A DNA stretch of 64,000 nt. Source: an uncultured Paracoccaceae bacterium. GTDB lineage: Bacteria > Pseudomonadota > Alphaproteobacteria > Rhodobacterales > Rhodobacteraceae. The DNA is taken from positions 1 through 64,000 of the forward strand of contig CANKYO010000014.1 of assembly GCA_947488175.1 (NCBI GenBank), read 5' to 3'. Positions 51,142-60,405 of this stretch are shown in pieces. Under the pieces are notes generated by a model. The model was not told the origin of the DNA. It ran no database searches and was given only the letters and a program-made list of their open reading frames with translations. Numbering within the stretch: position 1 is the stretch's first letter; every line of letters begins with the position of its first letter. The position numbers and the translations under genes are program-made.

Positions 51142-52488
51142 ATGCAGGACTGGCGATGGATGACTGCGGCTGATCTGGGGCGCGGTATTGCGGCAGGGGC
51201 AATTGACCCGGTCGCCCTGACAGAGGTCTATCTGGACGCCATCGACGGTCACGAACACCGCGACCGCATATATGCGCGCGTGACCCATGACAGGGCCCGG
51301 GCCGAAGCAGCCGCTGCCGCCGCGCGTGCCAAATCCGGGTTCCGGCGCGGTCCGCTCGACGGGGTGCCGGTCTCATGGAAGGACCTCTTTGACACTGCCG
51401 GGGTGGCGACTGAGGCGGGGACCGCCCTGATGGCAGGTCGTGTGCCCGAAACGGACGCTTATGTGCTGCAAACGGCGACCGCCGCCGGTCTGGTCTGCCT
51501 GGGCAAGACCCATATGTCCGAAATCGCGTTTTCGGGGCTGGGGCTGAACCCGATCACAGCCACGCCGCCTTGTGTGAACGACCCTGACGCGGTGCCGGGC
51601 GGATCGTCATCAGGGGCGGCCGCATCGGTGGCGTTCGGGCTGGCGGCGGCTGGGATCGGGTCGGACACGGGTGGGTCGGTGCGCATACCATCGGCGTGGA
51701 ACGATCTGGTGGGGCTGAAAACGACCCACGGGCGGCTGTCGCTGGACGGGGTGGTGCCGCTTTGCCTGACCTTCGACACCATCGGCCCGCTTTGCCGGTC
51801 CGTCGAGGATGCAAACCTGCTGCTGGCGGCCCTGGAAGGGACAAAGCCCGCCGATCTGGCCGGGCATACGCTGTCCGGCGTGCGCCTGATGCTGCTCGAA
51901 ACCATCGTCTCTGATGATGTGAGGCATGAACCCAAGGCCGCGTTCGACAAGGCTGTCGTGGAATTGCAGGACGCCGGTGCCACCATCAGCCGACGGGCAT
52001 TTCCGGCACTGACGCAGGCATTTGACGTGGCTGGTGCACTTTTTGCCGGTGACAGCTATGGCTGGTGGCGGGATCGGGTCGAGGCGCATCCGGAAAAGAT
52101 GTTCCCGCAAATCCTCGAACGGGTGCGGGGCGGGCGGGATGTGCGGGCGGCGGACTACGTGGCCGGATGGAACCTCGTCCATGACATCCGCAAACAATAT
52201 GCGGCTGCGACGGCAGGTTTTGATGCGATGATTATGCCGACAGCACCCATCCTGCCGCCCAACGCTGACCGGCTGCTGGCCGAAGACGCCTATTACAAAA
52301 CCGAAAACCTACTGGCGCTGCGCAATACGCGGGTCGCCAACCTGATGGGGACATGCGCGATCACGCTGCCCACCGGGGCGCCATCCTGCGGGATCATGTT
52401 CAACGCCCCGGCAGGGGGTGAGGCGGGGCTGCTGCGGCTTTGTGCGGCGGCAGAGCAGGTGCTTGCTGAACACGGGTCACAGAGCTGA
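51142..52488 (+). CDS. Amidase (amidase-signature family)
   Basis: A 448-aa amidase-signature enzyme. The catalytic triad is visible: Lys in DGVPVSWKDLFD near residue 78, cis-Ser in VPGGSSSGAAASV, and the nucleophilic Ser in GIGSDTGGSVRIPSAWND near 178. Signature enzymes include amide hydrolases and the GatA amidotransferase; the lack of gatB/gatC nearby and the length favour a stand-alone amidase. GAGACGACG is upstream of the start. Confidence 0.9.
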   Translation: MQDWRWMTAADLGRGIAAGAIDPVALTEVYLDAIDGHEHRDRIYARVTHDRARAEAAAAAARAKSGFRRGPLDGVPVSWKDLFDTAGVATEAGTALMAGRVPETDAYVLQTATAAGLVCLGKTHMSEIAFSGLGLNPITATPPCVNDPDAVPGGSSSGAAASVAFGLAAAGIGSDTGGSVRIPSAWNDLVGLKTTHGRLSLDGVVPLCLTFDTIGPLCRSVEDANLLLAALEGTKPADLAGHTLSGVRLMLLETIVSDDVRHEPKAAFDKAVVELQDAGATISRRAFPALTQAFDVAGALFAGDSYGWWRDRVEAHPEKMFPQILERVRGGRDVRAADYVAGWNLVHDIRKQYAAATAGFDAMIMPTAPILPPNADRLLAEDAYYKTENLLALRNTRVANLMGTCAITLPTGAPSCGIMFNAPAGGEAGLLRLCAAAEQVLAEHGSQS

Positions 52489-52867
52489 CCTGGGACCTGA
52501 CTGTTAGACCCTTTGTGATCGATGGCTCTCCATTTTTCCTTGTAGCCTCCTGTTGGCTGTCTGATGACGTCGGTCTTCAAGTCAGGCCGCCTGCTCGAAA
52601 AATCAAAAAATAGTTGAGCTGCCTTCCCTACAGAACGTAGCGAACGTGTCAGAAGAGCCCATACCCACGTGATGCTGCAACCCGCATGGATGGCCGCTTT
52701 TCGGGCAAAACTGCGCGAGGTCAATGCGGCCGCGGATCGTTCTTGTAGGCTGAACCGGCGAGGTCGCCAAATTATCGACCGTCAGTCATCCCGAAACAGG
52801 AGACCGCTTTGCCAAGGATTGCTTTGAGCCAGACAAGGTGTGCTACCGCTGTCGCTTCGAACCAGCC
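52489..52867. other. 379-bp intergenic region, probable degenerate repeat
   Basis: No gene was recognised. A segment at about 52640-52705 resembles the intergenic segment at about 56570-56630 (shared GAAGAGCCCA, GATG/GGATG, CTGC and ATGGCCG in the same order), suggesting an old dispersed repeat. The remaining open frames look like shadows. Confidence 0.35.
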
Positions 52868-53236
52868 ATGAGTTCTTCATCCGGCATAACCCGTGTTCTG
52901 CGCCTCGCAGTGCGGGCGCTGCTGGTAGTTTTCGCGCTCTTCTGGTTTGTCTTCGCCCTGCTGTCCGGTGCCGGACAACACGGTCAGGGTATTGGCGTGA
53001 TGCTGCGAAATTTGCCGAACGCCATGCCTTGGTTGGCCTTGTTTGTTGTGATCCACATTGCCTTCAGATGGGAACTCGCCGGCGGCCTTCTGGTCGTTGC
53101 GGCGGGGTTTTTCTCAATGGCGTTCTTCAACGCCCTTACCTCACCAGTCGTTTTGCTCGCCGTCTCTCTGCCAATGGTCGTGTTGGGTTCTGGGCTGATC
53201 CTTTGCTGGTTTTCGGATCGCCGTCAGACACCGTAG
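52868..53236 (+). CDS. Small integral membrane protein of unknown function
   Basis: A 122-aa protein with three to four hydrophobic segments (LLVVFALFWFVFALLS, AMPWLALFVVIHIAF, GLLVVAAGFFSMAFFNALTS, VVLLAVSLPMVVLGSGLILC). The chosen start is the second methionine of the frame. I do not recognise a family. Its 3' end overlaps the convergent membrane-protein gene by 13 bp. Confidence 0.65.
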   Translation: MSSSSGITRVLRLAVRALLVVFALFWFVFALLSGAGQHGQGIGVMLRNLPNAMPWLALFVVIHIAFRWELAGGLLVVAAGFFSMAFFNALTSPVVLLAVSLPMVVLGSGLILCWFSDRRQTP

Positions 53237-53664
53237 AGAGCATCCGCGTGGAATGTCGTCCAGACTAGGATTCCCAAGCCCAGGAAAATGCCCAGCGGAA
53301 AGACAATGAACCACATCGGGGTCATCTTCGGCTTCTCGAACCGCAGGCTGGTTGCCGTGGTCATGGTATTCGTCCAAACATACCAGAACCCAAGCATCGT
53401 TAACAGATAGTGGCCCCAAGGAGACGACTGAAAGCTTAGGACAACTGCGGCGACTGAAAGCGGAATGGTCAGGATCAGATCGGCAAAAGCGATCCCGAAT
53501 AAGATGCGTTGCTGATGCCAGTCATCGAACGTACCATCGGGGTTCGGCATCGCCTTTCCGATCAGAACTTGTGCCTGGAACCACAACAGGAGCGCGGTGA
53601 GTATGGCGTTTAAGGCAAGAAGTATGTAGAGACTGATCCGCGACAAAAGCGAAAACTCGTCCAT
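53224..53664 (-). CDS. Four-helix integral membrane protein, paralogue of its upstream neighbour
   Basis: A 146-aa protein with four predicted membrane helices. The chosen ATG has a good AAGGAG site. The segment AFADLILTIPLSVAAVVLSF resembles AIADTILILPLFLIATIGLW of the next protein at the same place, which suggests a duplicated pair. No family is recognised. Confidence 0.75.
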   Translation of the reverse strand: MDEFSLLSRISLYILLALNAILTALLLWFQAQVLIGKAMPNPDGTFDDWHQQRILFGIAFADLILTIPLSVAAVVLSFQSSPWGHYLLTMLGFWYVWTNTMTTATSLRFEKPKMTPMWFIVFPLGIFLGLGILVWTTFHADALYGV

Positions 53665-53698
53665 CTTGTCTCCTTTCAAGTTGCGTTACGCAAATGTG

Positions 53699-54157
53699 TC
53701 AGTCGAACAGTGCGCGGTTTCGGTACAGATACCAGATACCCCAGGCGGCGATCACACACAGCGTTGCCGGCACCAGGATACCCACCATCCCGGTCGGCGC
53801 GTGTCGGATATCGGCAGCTGCGTAGAGAGCCTGAGAGCTCCAGAAGACAAGCGGAAAGTACCAGAGCCATCCCAGTACGATCCAGCTTGCAACCACCCCC
53901 CAGAAGCGCATCCCCCAAAGCCCGATCGTCGCAATCAGAAAGAGCGGTAGGATGAGGATTGTATCCGCTATGGCAATCGCCCGGTTAACCTCGACAATCA
54001 CGGGATCAACAAGCACTCGGGGTTCCTGCAAACCCCATTCTGCGACCATGTCATAGTAGAAGAAAGCCAAGGTCTGGCCAAAGAACCAGATAATCAGGTT
54101 GAACAAATGAAACAGGATGAGTGTGGTCACACCGATGGGCCGTCCTGATCTGGTCAT
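53699..54157 (-). CDS. Four-helix integral membrane protein, unknown function
   Basis: A 152-aa protein with four predicted helices (TTLILFHLFNLIIWFFGQTL, AIADTILILPLFLIATIGLW, VASWIVLGWLWYFPLVFW, ILVPATLCVIAAWGIWYLY). It is upstream of its paralogue with a 34-bp gap and probably co-transcribed. Function is unknown. Confidence 0.75.
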   Translation of the reverse strand: MTRSGRPIGVTTLILFHLFNLIIWFFGQTLAFFYYDMVAEWGLQEPRVLVDPVIVEVNRAIAIADTILILPLFLIATIGLWGMRFWGVVASWIVLGWLWYFPLVFWSSQALYAAADIRHAPTGMVGILVPATLCVIAAWGIWYLYRNRALFD

Positions 54158-54389
54158 ACTGCCTCTCGCTTGTCACGTAACTCGCATAAGGTGACCTCGC
54201 TGACTCGGATCACCGCATGTGCGAACCCGAGTACGCCAGATGGACAAAGAAGCATTGATTTCAGTCAATCGTTGGGTTCGCCCGCATGCCAGTTGCGGGC
54301 TAAACTGCGCAACACCCGCCCATTGCAGACCTTGAGGTCTGCTAGGTAGATGGCAGCTTCGTTCGCAAACCGGTCATTTACTATCAACC

Positions 54390-56282
54390 CTATCCCCCCG
54401 CATATCCCAGCGGTTTCAGCGCTTCTTTTATCTCGTCGAGGATGGCCGGGTCGTCTATTGTCGCGGGCATTTTGAAATCTGCGTTGTCCGCGATCTTGAC
54501 CATTGTTCCCCGCAGGATCTTGCCGGATCTGGTTTTGGGCAGCCGGTCTACTACGGCGATCAGCTTGAAAGCCGCAACCGGTCCGATCCTGTCGCGGACC
54601 AGTTTGATGCATTCGGCCTTGATATCGTCGTCCGATTTATCCGTGCCCTTGTTGGTGCAGACGAACCCCATGGGCAATTGCCCTTTCAGCGTGTCGGTCA
54701 CCCCGATCACGGCGCATTCGGCGACGTCGGGGTGGCTGGCCAGCACCTCTTCCATGGCACCGGTGGACAGCCGGTGCCCGGCCACGTTGATCACGTCATC
54801 GGTGCGCGCCATGATGTAGAGATACCCGTCTTCGTCGATCATGCCCGCGTCGCCGGTTTCGTAGTAGCCGGGGAAGGTTGTCAGGTAGCTTTTGATGAAA
54901 CGGTCGTCGGCGTTCCAGAGTGTCGGCAGCGTGCCGGGGGGCAGGGGGAGCTTGACGGCGATGGCGCCGAGTTCGCCGGGTTTCACCGGGTTGCCGCCTT
55001 CGTCGAGGATCTGCACGTTATAGCCGGGCATGGCGACGGTGGGGCTGCCGATCTTGACCGGCAGTGCTTCGATCCCGGCCGGGTTGCCGGCGATGGTGTA
55101 GCCGGTTTCGGTCTGCCACCAGTGGTCGTAGACCGGGACGTTCATGACCCGCTGTGCCCATTCGATCGTGTCGGGGTCCGCCCGTTCGCCCGCGAGGTAG
55201 AGCGCGCGCAGGTGCGAGATGTCGTAGTTCCTGATCATCTCGCCGGTCGGGTCCTCGCGCTTGATGGCGCGGAAGGCGGTGGGGGCGGTGAAGAAGGACC
55301 GCACCTTATGCTCTTCGATGACCCGCCAGAATGTGCCTGCGTCGGGGGTGCCGACCGGTTTTCCTTCGAACACCACGGTGGTGTTGCCGTGGATCAGAGG
55401 GGCGTAGCAGATGTAGCTGTGGCCCACGACCCAGCCCACATCGGAGGCGGCCCAGAATACATCGCCGGGGTCGACGTTGTAGATTGATTTCATGGTCCAG
55501 TTCAGCGCGACCAGATGCCCGGCGGTGGGGCGTACAACGCCCTTGGGCGCGCCGGTGGTGCCGGAGGTGTAAAGGATATAGGCGGGGTGGTCGCCCTTCA
55601 CGGGCACGCATTCGGCGGGTTCCACACCGGCCTGAAAGGCGTGCCAGTCATGGTCGCGCCCGGGGATCAGTTCCGCGACCTCTTGTTCACGCTGAAAAAT
55701 CACGCAGAAATCAGGTTTATGGGTGGCCAGTGCGATGGCCCCGTCGAGAAGTGGCTTGTAATGCACGACCCGCCCCGGTTCGACCCCGCAGGAGCCGGCG
55801 ATGATCGCCTTGGGTGTGGCATCGTCTATCCGGACGGCCAGTTCGTTGGCGGCGAAACCACCGAAGACGACCGAGTGGATGGCCCCAAGCCGGGCGCAGG
55901 CCAGCATCGCCTCGAGCGCTTCGGGGATCATGGGCATGTAGATGATGACGCGGTCGCCCTTTTCCACACCCTTGGCCCGCAGTGCCCCGGCGAGTGATGC
56001 GACGCGGGTCTGCAGATCGGCGTAGGTGATGGTGCGTTTGGTGTCGGTGATCGGGCTGTCATAGATGATTGCCGCCTGATCGCCGCGCCCGTTTTCCACA
56101 TGCCGGTCCACGGCGTTGTAACAGGTGTTGACCTCGGCATCTGTGAACCAGCGGTAGAGGGGGGCCTTGCTGTCATCCAGCGCCTTTTGCGGCGGTGTGA
56201 CCCAGTCAATCGCCTTGGCCTGATCCATCCAGAAGCCTTCCGGATCGTTCTGCCATGCGGTGTAGACGTCAGCGTAACCCAT
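54390..56282 (-). CDS. prpE: Propionyl-CoA synthetase PrpE
   Basis: A 630-aa acyl-CoA synthetase of the acetate/propionate-CoA ligase family. It shows YILYTSGTTGAPKGVVRPTA, WWQTETGYTI and the catalytic-lysine region KTRSGKILRGTMV near residue 595. The start follows GGAGGAACAGGA. Characteristic PrpE features include GDVFWAASDVGWVVGHSYIC and IAGNPAGIEALPVKIGSPT. It activates propionate for entry into the methylmalonyl-CoA or methylcitrate route. No other propionate gene is adjacent. Confidence 0.93.
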   Translation of the reverse strand: MGYADVYTAWQNDPEGFWMDQAKAIDWVTPPQKALDDSKAPLYRWFTDAEVNTCYNAVDRHVENGRGDQAAIIYDSPITDTKRTITYADLQTRVASLAGALRAKGVEKGDRVIIYMPMIPEALEAMLACARLGAIHSVVFGGFAANELAVRIDDATPKAIIAGSCGVEPGRVVHYKPLLDGAIALATHKPDFCVIFQREQEVAELIPGRDHDWHAFQAGVEPAECVPVKGDHPAYILYTSGTTGAPKGVVRPTAGHLVALNWTMKSIYNVDPGDVFWAASDVGWVVGHSYICYAPLIHGNTTVVFEGKPVGTPDAGTFWRVIEEHKVRSFFTAPTAFRAIKREDPTGEMIRNYDISHLRALYLAGERADPDTIEWAQRVMNVPVYDHWWQTETGYTIAGNPAGIEALPVKIGSPTVAMPGYNVQILDEGGNPVKPGELGAIAVKLPLPPGTLPTLWNADDRFIKSYLTTFPGYYETGDAGMIDEDGYLYIMARTDDVINVAGHRLSTGAMEEVLASHPDVAECAVIGVTDTLKGQLPMGFVCTNKGTDKSDDDIKAECIKLVRDRIGPVAAFKLIAVVDRLPKTRSGKILRGTMVKIADNADFKMPATIDDPAILDEIKEALKPLGYAGG

Positions 56283-56641
56283 TCCTGTTCCTCCCCAAAC
56301 AATCTGGACCATGTGTTACGCCCGCAAAATGACGCAGGCAACGCGAGAGGTGTGAAACGGGACAGAAAGAGTCAAAAAATTGACCAAGCGACAGAGCGGA
56401 TGGCGCAGGGAAGGCAGCACCCTTCGGCTTGCATCAGGGGTTCAGATCGGCCGGGGCGATGTCCTTGACCTCTGTTGTAGAATGTCAGATGACTTTGAAC
56501 TTCACCTCACCAACTGACCCAAAATGTGAAACCGGCAAAGCGAACCTTGGTTTAAACGCGGCGAAAGCGGACGGAAGAGCCCAGCCCTACTGGATGTCTG
56601 CGCCTTGTCGAATGGCCGGTTCTACCATTTAACTCTGCGAT
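56283..56641. other. 359-bp intergenic region between divergent prpE and the MFS gene
   Basis: It contains the short dyad GTCAA-AAAA-TTGAC at 56371-56384 and a segment at about 56570-56630 resembling a degenerate repeat also seen at 52640-52705. No gene was recognised. Confidence 0.35.
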
Positions 56642-57865
56642 ATGCCTTCACACCGATACAACTCGCACCAGATCATCGTTCTATTGGTCTGTGTTGGTAT
56701 ATTCGCGCTTGGTCAGTTTCACCGAGCGTCAGGAGGCGTGTTTACACCGATCTTGATGGATCGGTTTGCGCTTTCGGCCGCGACCATCGGCGGGTTGGTG
56801 TCGGCAATGTTCTTCGCCACGATTTTGGCGCAGGTGCCATTTGGCGTAGCGTTGGACAAGAAGGGACCACGCCCTGTTCTGAGTTTGTGTATTCTAATTA
56901 TCGCTGTCGGGACCGCCATCTTTGCCTTTGCAGACCGCTTCGACGCAATGCTTCTTTCGAGAGTTCTGATCGGGATCGGATCAGCCGCAATGGGGGCTGC
57001 GACACACCTCATCATTGCGCGAAATTTTACAGGCAGTGACTTTGGATACATCAGCGGGCTAGTTGTCACTCTTGGCGGGATTGGAGGTTTGATCGGGACG
57101 TATCCTCTTGCCTTCGTTCTTGAGCGCGTTTCGTGGTCCGTCGTTTTCGCGACTGTGGCTGCGGCTACACTTCTGCTATCCGTTGTCGTGTTTCGTTCGG
57201 TGCGACCAGGTGCGCCAGAAACAGTTGAGTCGGATCCGGATGTTGGCAAACAAGGGTTTCTGACACTCCTATCGCGACCAGAATTCCTCAGAATCCTCGT
57301 GCTGGGTGCGGTGACATATGCGCCGATCACCACGATCACCGGTCTGTGGGGTGGTCCATACTTGCAGGATGTCACCGGGCTTTCCGCAGAGCAGGCCGGC
57401 GCGGTTCTATTGCTTTTCTTTTCCGCCACGATTGTCGCAGGTTATGTCTTTGGGCTTTTGGATCGCAGGGCTAAGTCGAGAAAGCGCATCGTTCTGGTCG
57501 CTGTCGGCCTGTCGGGATTTATGCTGATCCTTCTGGCTGGGCTGAACGGCTTAAGCGCGCAAACATCAATTGCGCTCTTATTGGCGATGGTCTTCCTACA
57601 GCAGTTCTATGTCCCGTTAGGTGCACATATGAGACGAGCGGTCCCGGACCATATGCTTGGTCGTGCCTCCACCTTGCTGTCGCTTGTTTCTGTTGCGGCC
57701 ATACCGGCAATGCAACTTGGCTTTGGTGGTGTCCTTGATCTTGCTGCCAGCATGGGCTTCGGGATCGAGGCCCAATACCGATTGGCGTTCGGGTTGATGG
57801 GAATTCTGATCTTGCTTTGTGGGTCGGTCTACGCGTTCTCCCAAGACGCAGATGACTTTGAATAA
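56642..57865 (+). CDS. Major facilitator superfamily transporter
   Basis: A 407-aa membrane transporter with about 12 helices. The MFS loop motif between helices 2 and 3 appears as PFGVALDKKGPRPVL, and the helix-4 region as RVLIGIGSAAMGAATHLIIA. It resembles cytoplasm-to-outside or nitrate/sugar-like MFS proteins only loosely, so the substrate is not assigned. GC content looks lower than in prpE and maeB, its large neighbours, which may point to transfer. The gene end overlaps a truncated glycosyltransferase fragment on the other strand. Confidence 0.85.
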   Translation: MPSHRYNSHQIIVLLVCVGIFALGQFHRASGGVFTPILMDRFALSAATIGGLVSAMFFATILAQVPFGVALDKKGPRPVLSLCILIIAVGTAIFAFADRFDAMLLSRVLIGIGSAAMGAATHLIIARNFTGSDFGYISGLVVTLGGIGGLIGTYPLAFVLERVSWSVVFATVAAATLLLSVVVFRSVRPGAPETVESDPDVGKQGFLTLLSRPEFLRILVLGAVTYAPITTITGLWGGPYLQDVTGLSAEQAGAVLLLFFSATIVAGYVFGLLDRRAKSRKRIVLVAVGLSGFMLILLAGLNGLSAQTSIALLLAMVFLQQFYVPLGAHMRRAVPDHMLGRASTLLSLVSVAAIPAMQLGFGGVLDLAASMGFGIEAQYRLAFGLMGILILLCGSVYAFSQDADDFE

Positions 57866-58011
57866 ACGGCAAAGCGGCCATTGGTCAGACAGATCAGCCG
57901 AAAAGGCCCCGTCATGATATCGCTGAGCGCCCGGTAGAGGATATTGGTGTATTTGCACGGATAGCCCTTGCCCCATTTGAAGCAGAGGAAAACCGGCGTC
58001 AGGTCAGCCAT
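57829..58011 (-). pseudogene. Truncated glycosyltransferase-like fragment
   Basis: A 60-codon frame whose first 47 residues (VFLCFKWGKGYPCKYTNILY, GPFRLICLTNGRF) resemble the N-terminus of small glycosyltransferases of the kind LCxKWGxxYxxxYVNxLY and GPFRxVCxTD. Its last 12 codons run antisense into the MFS gene and look random. The start overlaps the maeB stop by 8 bp (ATGGCTGA), so the intact gene was probably translationally coupled to malic enzyme. It is likely the stub of a gene whose 3' part was removed when the MFS region was joined. Confidence 0.55.
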
Positions 58012-60283
58012 AGTGGGCCACCGGTGTGCCTGCCAGCGCGGACATGTTCAGAAGCCCACGTGCGGTGATTGATGGGGTCACGATGTGGCAGCGGTTGCCC
58101 ATGCCCATCAGGATCGGTCCGACCTCAAGCCCGCCGGCTTTCATCTTGAGCGCGTTGCGTACGCCCGATGCCGCGTCGGTATTGGCGAAGATGAGTGCGT
58201 TGGCGGCACCCGGTAGATGTGCTTCGGGGAAGACCCGGTTGCGCAGTTCGACATCAAGGGCCGCATCCACATGCATTTCGCCTTCATAGGCGAAATCGTG
58301 GGGCGTACTGTCGAGGATTGCCATGGCTGCCCGCATCCGGCGGCCTGTATCGCAATCGAGATTGCCGAACTGGCTGTGCGAGCAGAGCGCGATTTTCGGT
58401 TCCACCCCGAAGCGTCGCACATGGCGCGCGGTCCCGATCACCGTTTCGGCGATCTGTTCCGGGGTTGGCTCCGCGTGAACCTGTGTGTCGGCCACGAAGA
58501 GCGGCCCGTCTTCGAGGATCATCAGTGAGAGCGCACCGACCGGGTGCAGGTCTTTGGTGCCGAGGATCTGGGCGACGTAGTTCAGGTGCCACAGGAATTG
58601 TCCGAATGTGCCGCAGATCATGCTGTCGGCCTCGCCCCTGTGGACCATGACGGCCCCGATGGCGGTGGTATTCGTGCGCATGATCGCCTTGGCGAGGTCG
58701 GGCGTCACGCCGCGCCGTGCCATCAGGCTGTGATAGGTTTCCCAGTAGTCGCGGTAGCGGGGGTCGTTTTCGGGGTTTACGATGCTGAAATCGATGCCGG
58801 GCCGGATCTTGAGGCCCGCGCGTTCGCAGCGCCGCTCGATCACTTCGGGTCGGCCGATCAGGATCGGCGTGTCGGTGGTTTCTTCCATGATCGCCTGCGA
58901 GGCGCGCAGGACCCGTTCGTCTTCGCCTTCGGCAAAGACGATCTTGCGTTCGGCGGTGCGGGCGGCGTCAAAGACGGGCCGCATGATCATCGCGGATTTG
59001 AAGACGGACCCGTCGAGTTTGGCCTTGTAGGCCTTCATATCCTCAATGGGTCTCGTCGCGACGCCTGTTTCGCAGGCGGCCCTCGCCACCGCACTGGCCA
59101 CCACGCCCATCAGGCGGGGGTCAAAAGGTTTGGGGATGAGATAATCGGCCCCAAAGGTCAGTTGTTCGCCTTGGTAGGCGGCTGCGGCCTCAGCACTTGT
59201 GGTGGCGCGGGCGAGGGCGGCGATACCTTCGACGCAGGCGATTTTCATTTCGTCATTGATGGTGGTGGCGCTGACATCCAGCGCGCCGCGGAAGATGAAG
59301 GGGAAACACAGGACATTATTGACCTGATTGGGGAAATCGCTGCGGCCCGTGGCGATGATCGCGTCCGGCGTGACGGCGCGCGCGTCCTCCGGGCTGATTT
59401 CCGGGGTTGGGTTGGCGAGGGCAAAGATGATCGGGCGCTTGGCCATTTTCGCGACCATGTCGGGTTTCAGGACGCCGGGGCCGGACAGGCCAAGGAAGAG
59501 GTCGGCGCCTTCGATCACATCCATCAGCGTCGCGGGTTCGGTCCCTTGGGCATATTCCGCCTTTTGTGGGGTCATGTCCTTTTCGCGGCCTTCATAAACC
59601 AGCCCTTCGATGTCGCAGAGCCAGACATTTTCGCGTTTGACGCCCAGTTTCAGCAGCATGTTCAGGCAGGCGATGCCTGCTGCCCCGCCGCCGGTGCTGA
59701 CGATCTTGATATCCTCGAATGTCTTGCCAGCGACTTGCAGGGCGTTGGTGGCGGCGGCACCGACGACAATCGCGGTGCCGTGCTGGTCGTCGTGGAAAAC
59801 GGGGATGTTCATCCGTTCGCGGCACAGTTTTTCGACAATGAAACAGTCGGGGGCCTTGATGTCTTCGAGGTTGATCGCCCCGAATGTGGGTTCCAGCGCG
59901 CAGACGATATCGGCGACTTTTTCTGGGTCTGGTTCGTTCAATTCGATATCGAAACAGTCGATATTGGCGAATTTCTTGAACAGGACCGCCTTGCCCTCCA
60001 TCACCGGTTTGGAGGCCAGCCCGCCGATATTGCCAAGGCCCAGAACGGCGGTGCCGTTGGTCACGACGGCAACCAGATTACCCCGCGCGGTGTAGTCGCG
60101 GGCGGTTTCAGGGTTTGCCTTGATTTCCAGACACGCCTCGGCGACGCCTGGGGAATAGGCGCGCGCAAGGTCGCGGCCATTGGCCAGCGGCTTGGTTGCC
60201 CTGATTTCCAATTTGCCGGGTTTGGGGAACTGGTGATAGTCGAGTGCGGCCTGTCGCAGGCCCTCTTTGGCGTCGTCTGGCAT
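58004..60283 (-). CDS. maeB: NADP-dependent malic enzyme with C-terminal phosphotransacetylase-like domain
   Basis: A 759-aa malic enzyme. The N-terminal malic domain (about 1-430) has [57 protein letters not shown] and [13 protein letters not shown]. The C-terminal phosphate acetyltransferase-like domain (about 445-755) has [11 protein letters not shown] and [17 protein letters not shown]. This architecture is the standard long form of MaeB. It converts malate to pyruvate with NADPH. A perfect 20-bp palindrome is 15 bp upstream of its start, a likely operator. Confidence 0.95.
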   Translation of the reverse strand: MPDDAKEGLRQAALDYHQFPKPGKLEIRATKPLANGRDLARAYSPGVAEACLEIKANPETARDYTARGNLVAVVTNGTAVLGLGNIGGLASKPVMEGKAVLFKKFANIDCFDIELNEPDPEKVADIVCALEPTFGAINLEDIKAPDCFIVEKLCRERMNIPVFHDDQHGTAIVVGAAATNALQVAGKTFEDIKIVSTGGGAAGIACLNMLLKLGVKRENVWLCDIEGLVYEGREKDMTPQKAEYAQGTEPATLMDVIEGADLFLGLSGPGVLKPDMVAKMAKRPIIFALANPTPEISPEDARAVTPDAIIATGRSDFPNQVNNVLCFPFIFRGALDVSATTINDEMKIACVEGIAALARATTSAEAAAAYQGEQLTFGADYLIPKPFDPRLMGVVASAVARAACETGVATRPIEDMKAYKAKLDGSVFKSAMIMRPVFDAARTAERKIVFAEGEDERVLRASQAIMEETTDTPILIGRPEVIERRCERAGLKIRPGIDFSIVNPENDPRYRDYWETYHSLMARRGVTPDLAKAIMRTNTTAIGAVMVHRGEADSMICGTFGQFLWHLNYVAQILGTKDLHPVGALSLMILEDGPLFVADTQVHAEPTPEQIAETVIGTARHVRRFGVEPKIALCSHSQFGNLDCDTGRRMRAAMAILDSTPHDFAYEGEMHVDAALDVELRNRVFPEAHLPGAANALIFANTDAASGVRNALKMKAGGLEVGPILMGMGNRCHIVTPSITARGLLNMSALAGTPVAHYG

Positions 60284-60297
60284 CTGTCCCTCCCGAT

Positions 60298-60317
60298 ATG
60301 GTTTAATATTAAACCAT
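60298..60317. promoter_or_regulatory. Perfect 20-bp palindrome ahead of malic enzyme
   Basis: ATGGTTTAATATTAAACCAT is a perfect 20-bp dyad, located 15-34 bp upstream of the maeB start and 89 bp upstream of the divergent cupin gene. A TGG-N-CCA frame with AT-rich centre is reminiscent of GntR/PdhR-like sites, but the regulator is not identified. Confidence 0.65.
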
Positions 60318-60405
60318 TTTGCATTTCCTTGGAAAAGCCGTGGGATGATTAAGCATGGTTTGCAGGCCCTTGCAAATCATTCCACCCGGCCACAGGGTGC
60401 GAGGT

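Noticed and set aside
54265-54612. 115-codon minus-strand frame across the prpE end
   Set aside because: Mostly antisense or out of frame to prpE, with glutamine/arginine-rich shadow composition.
58544-60352. 602-codon plus-strand open frame antisense to maeB
   Set aside because: Long antisense frames are common opposite high-GC genes; the composition (Asp/Gly/Val/Phe-rich) is that of a shadow and maeB is an unambiguous gene.
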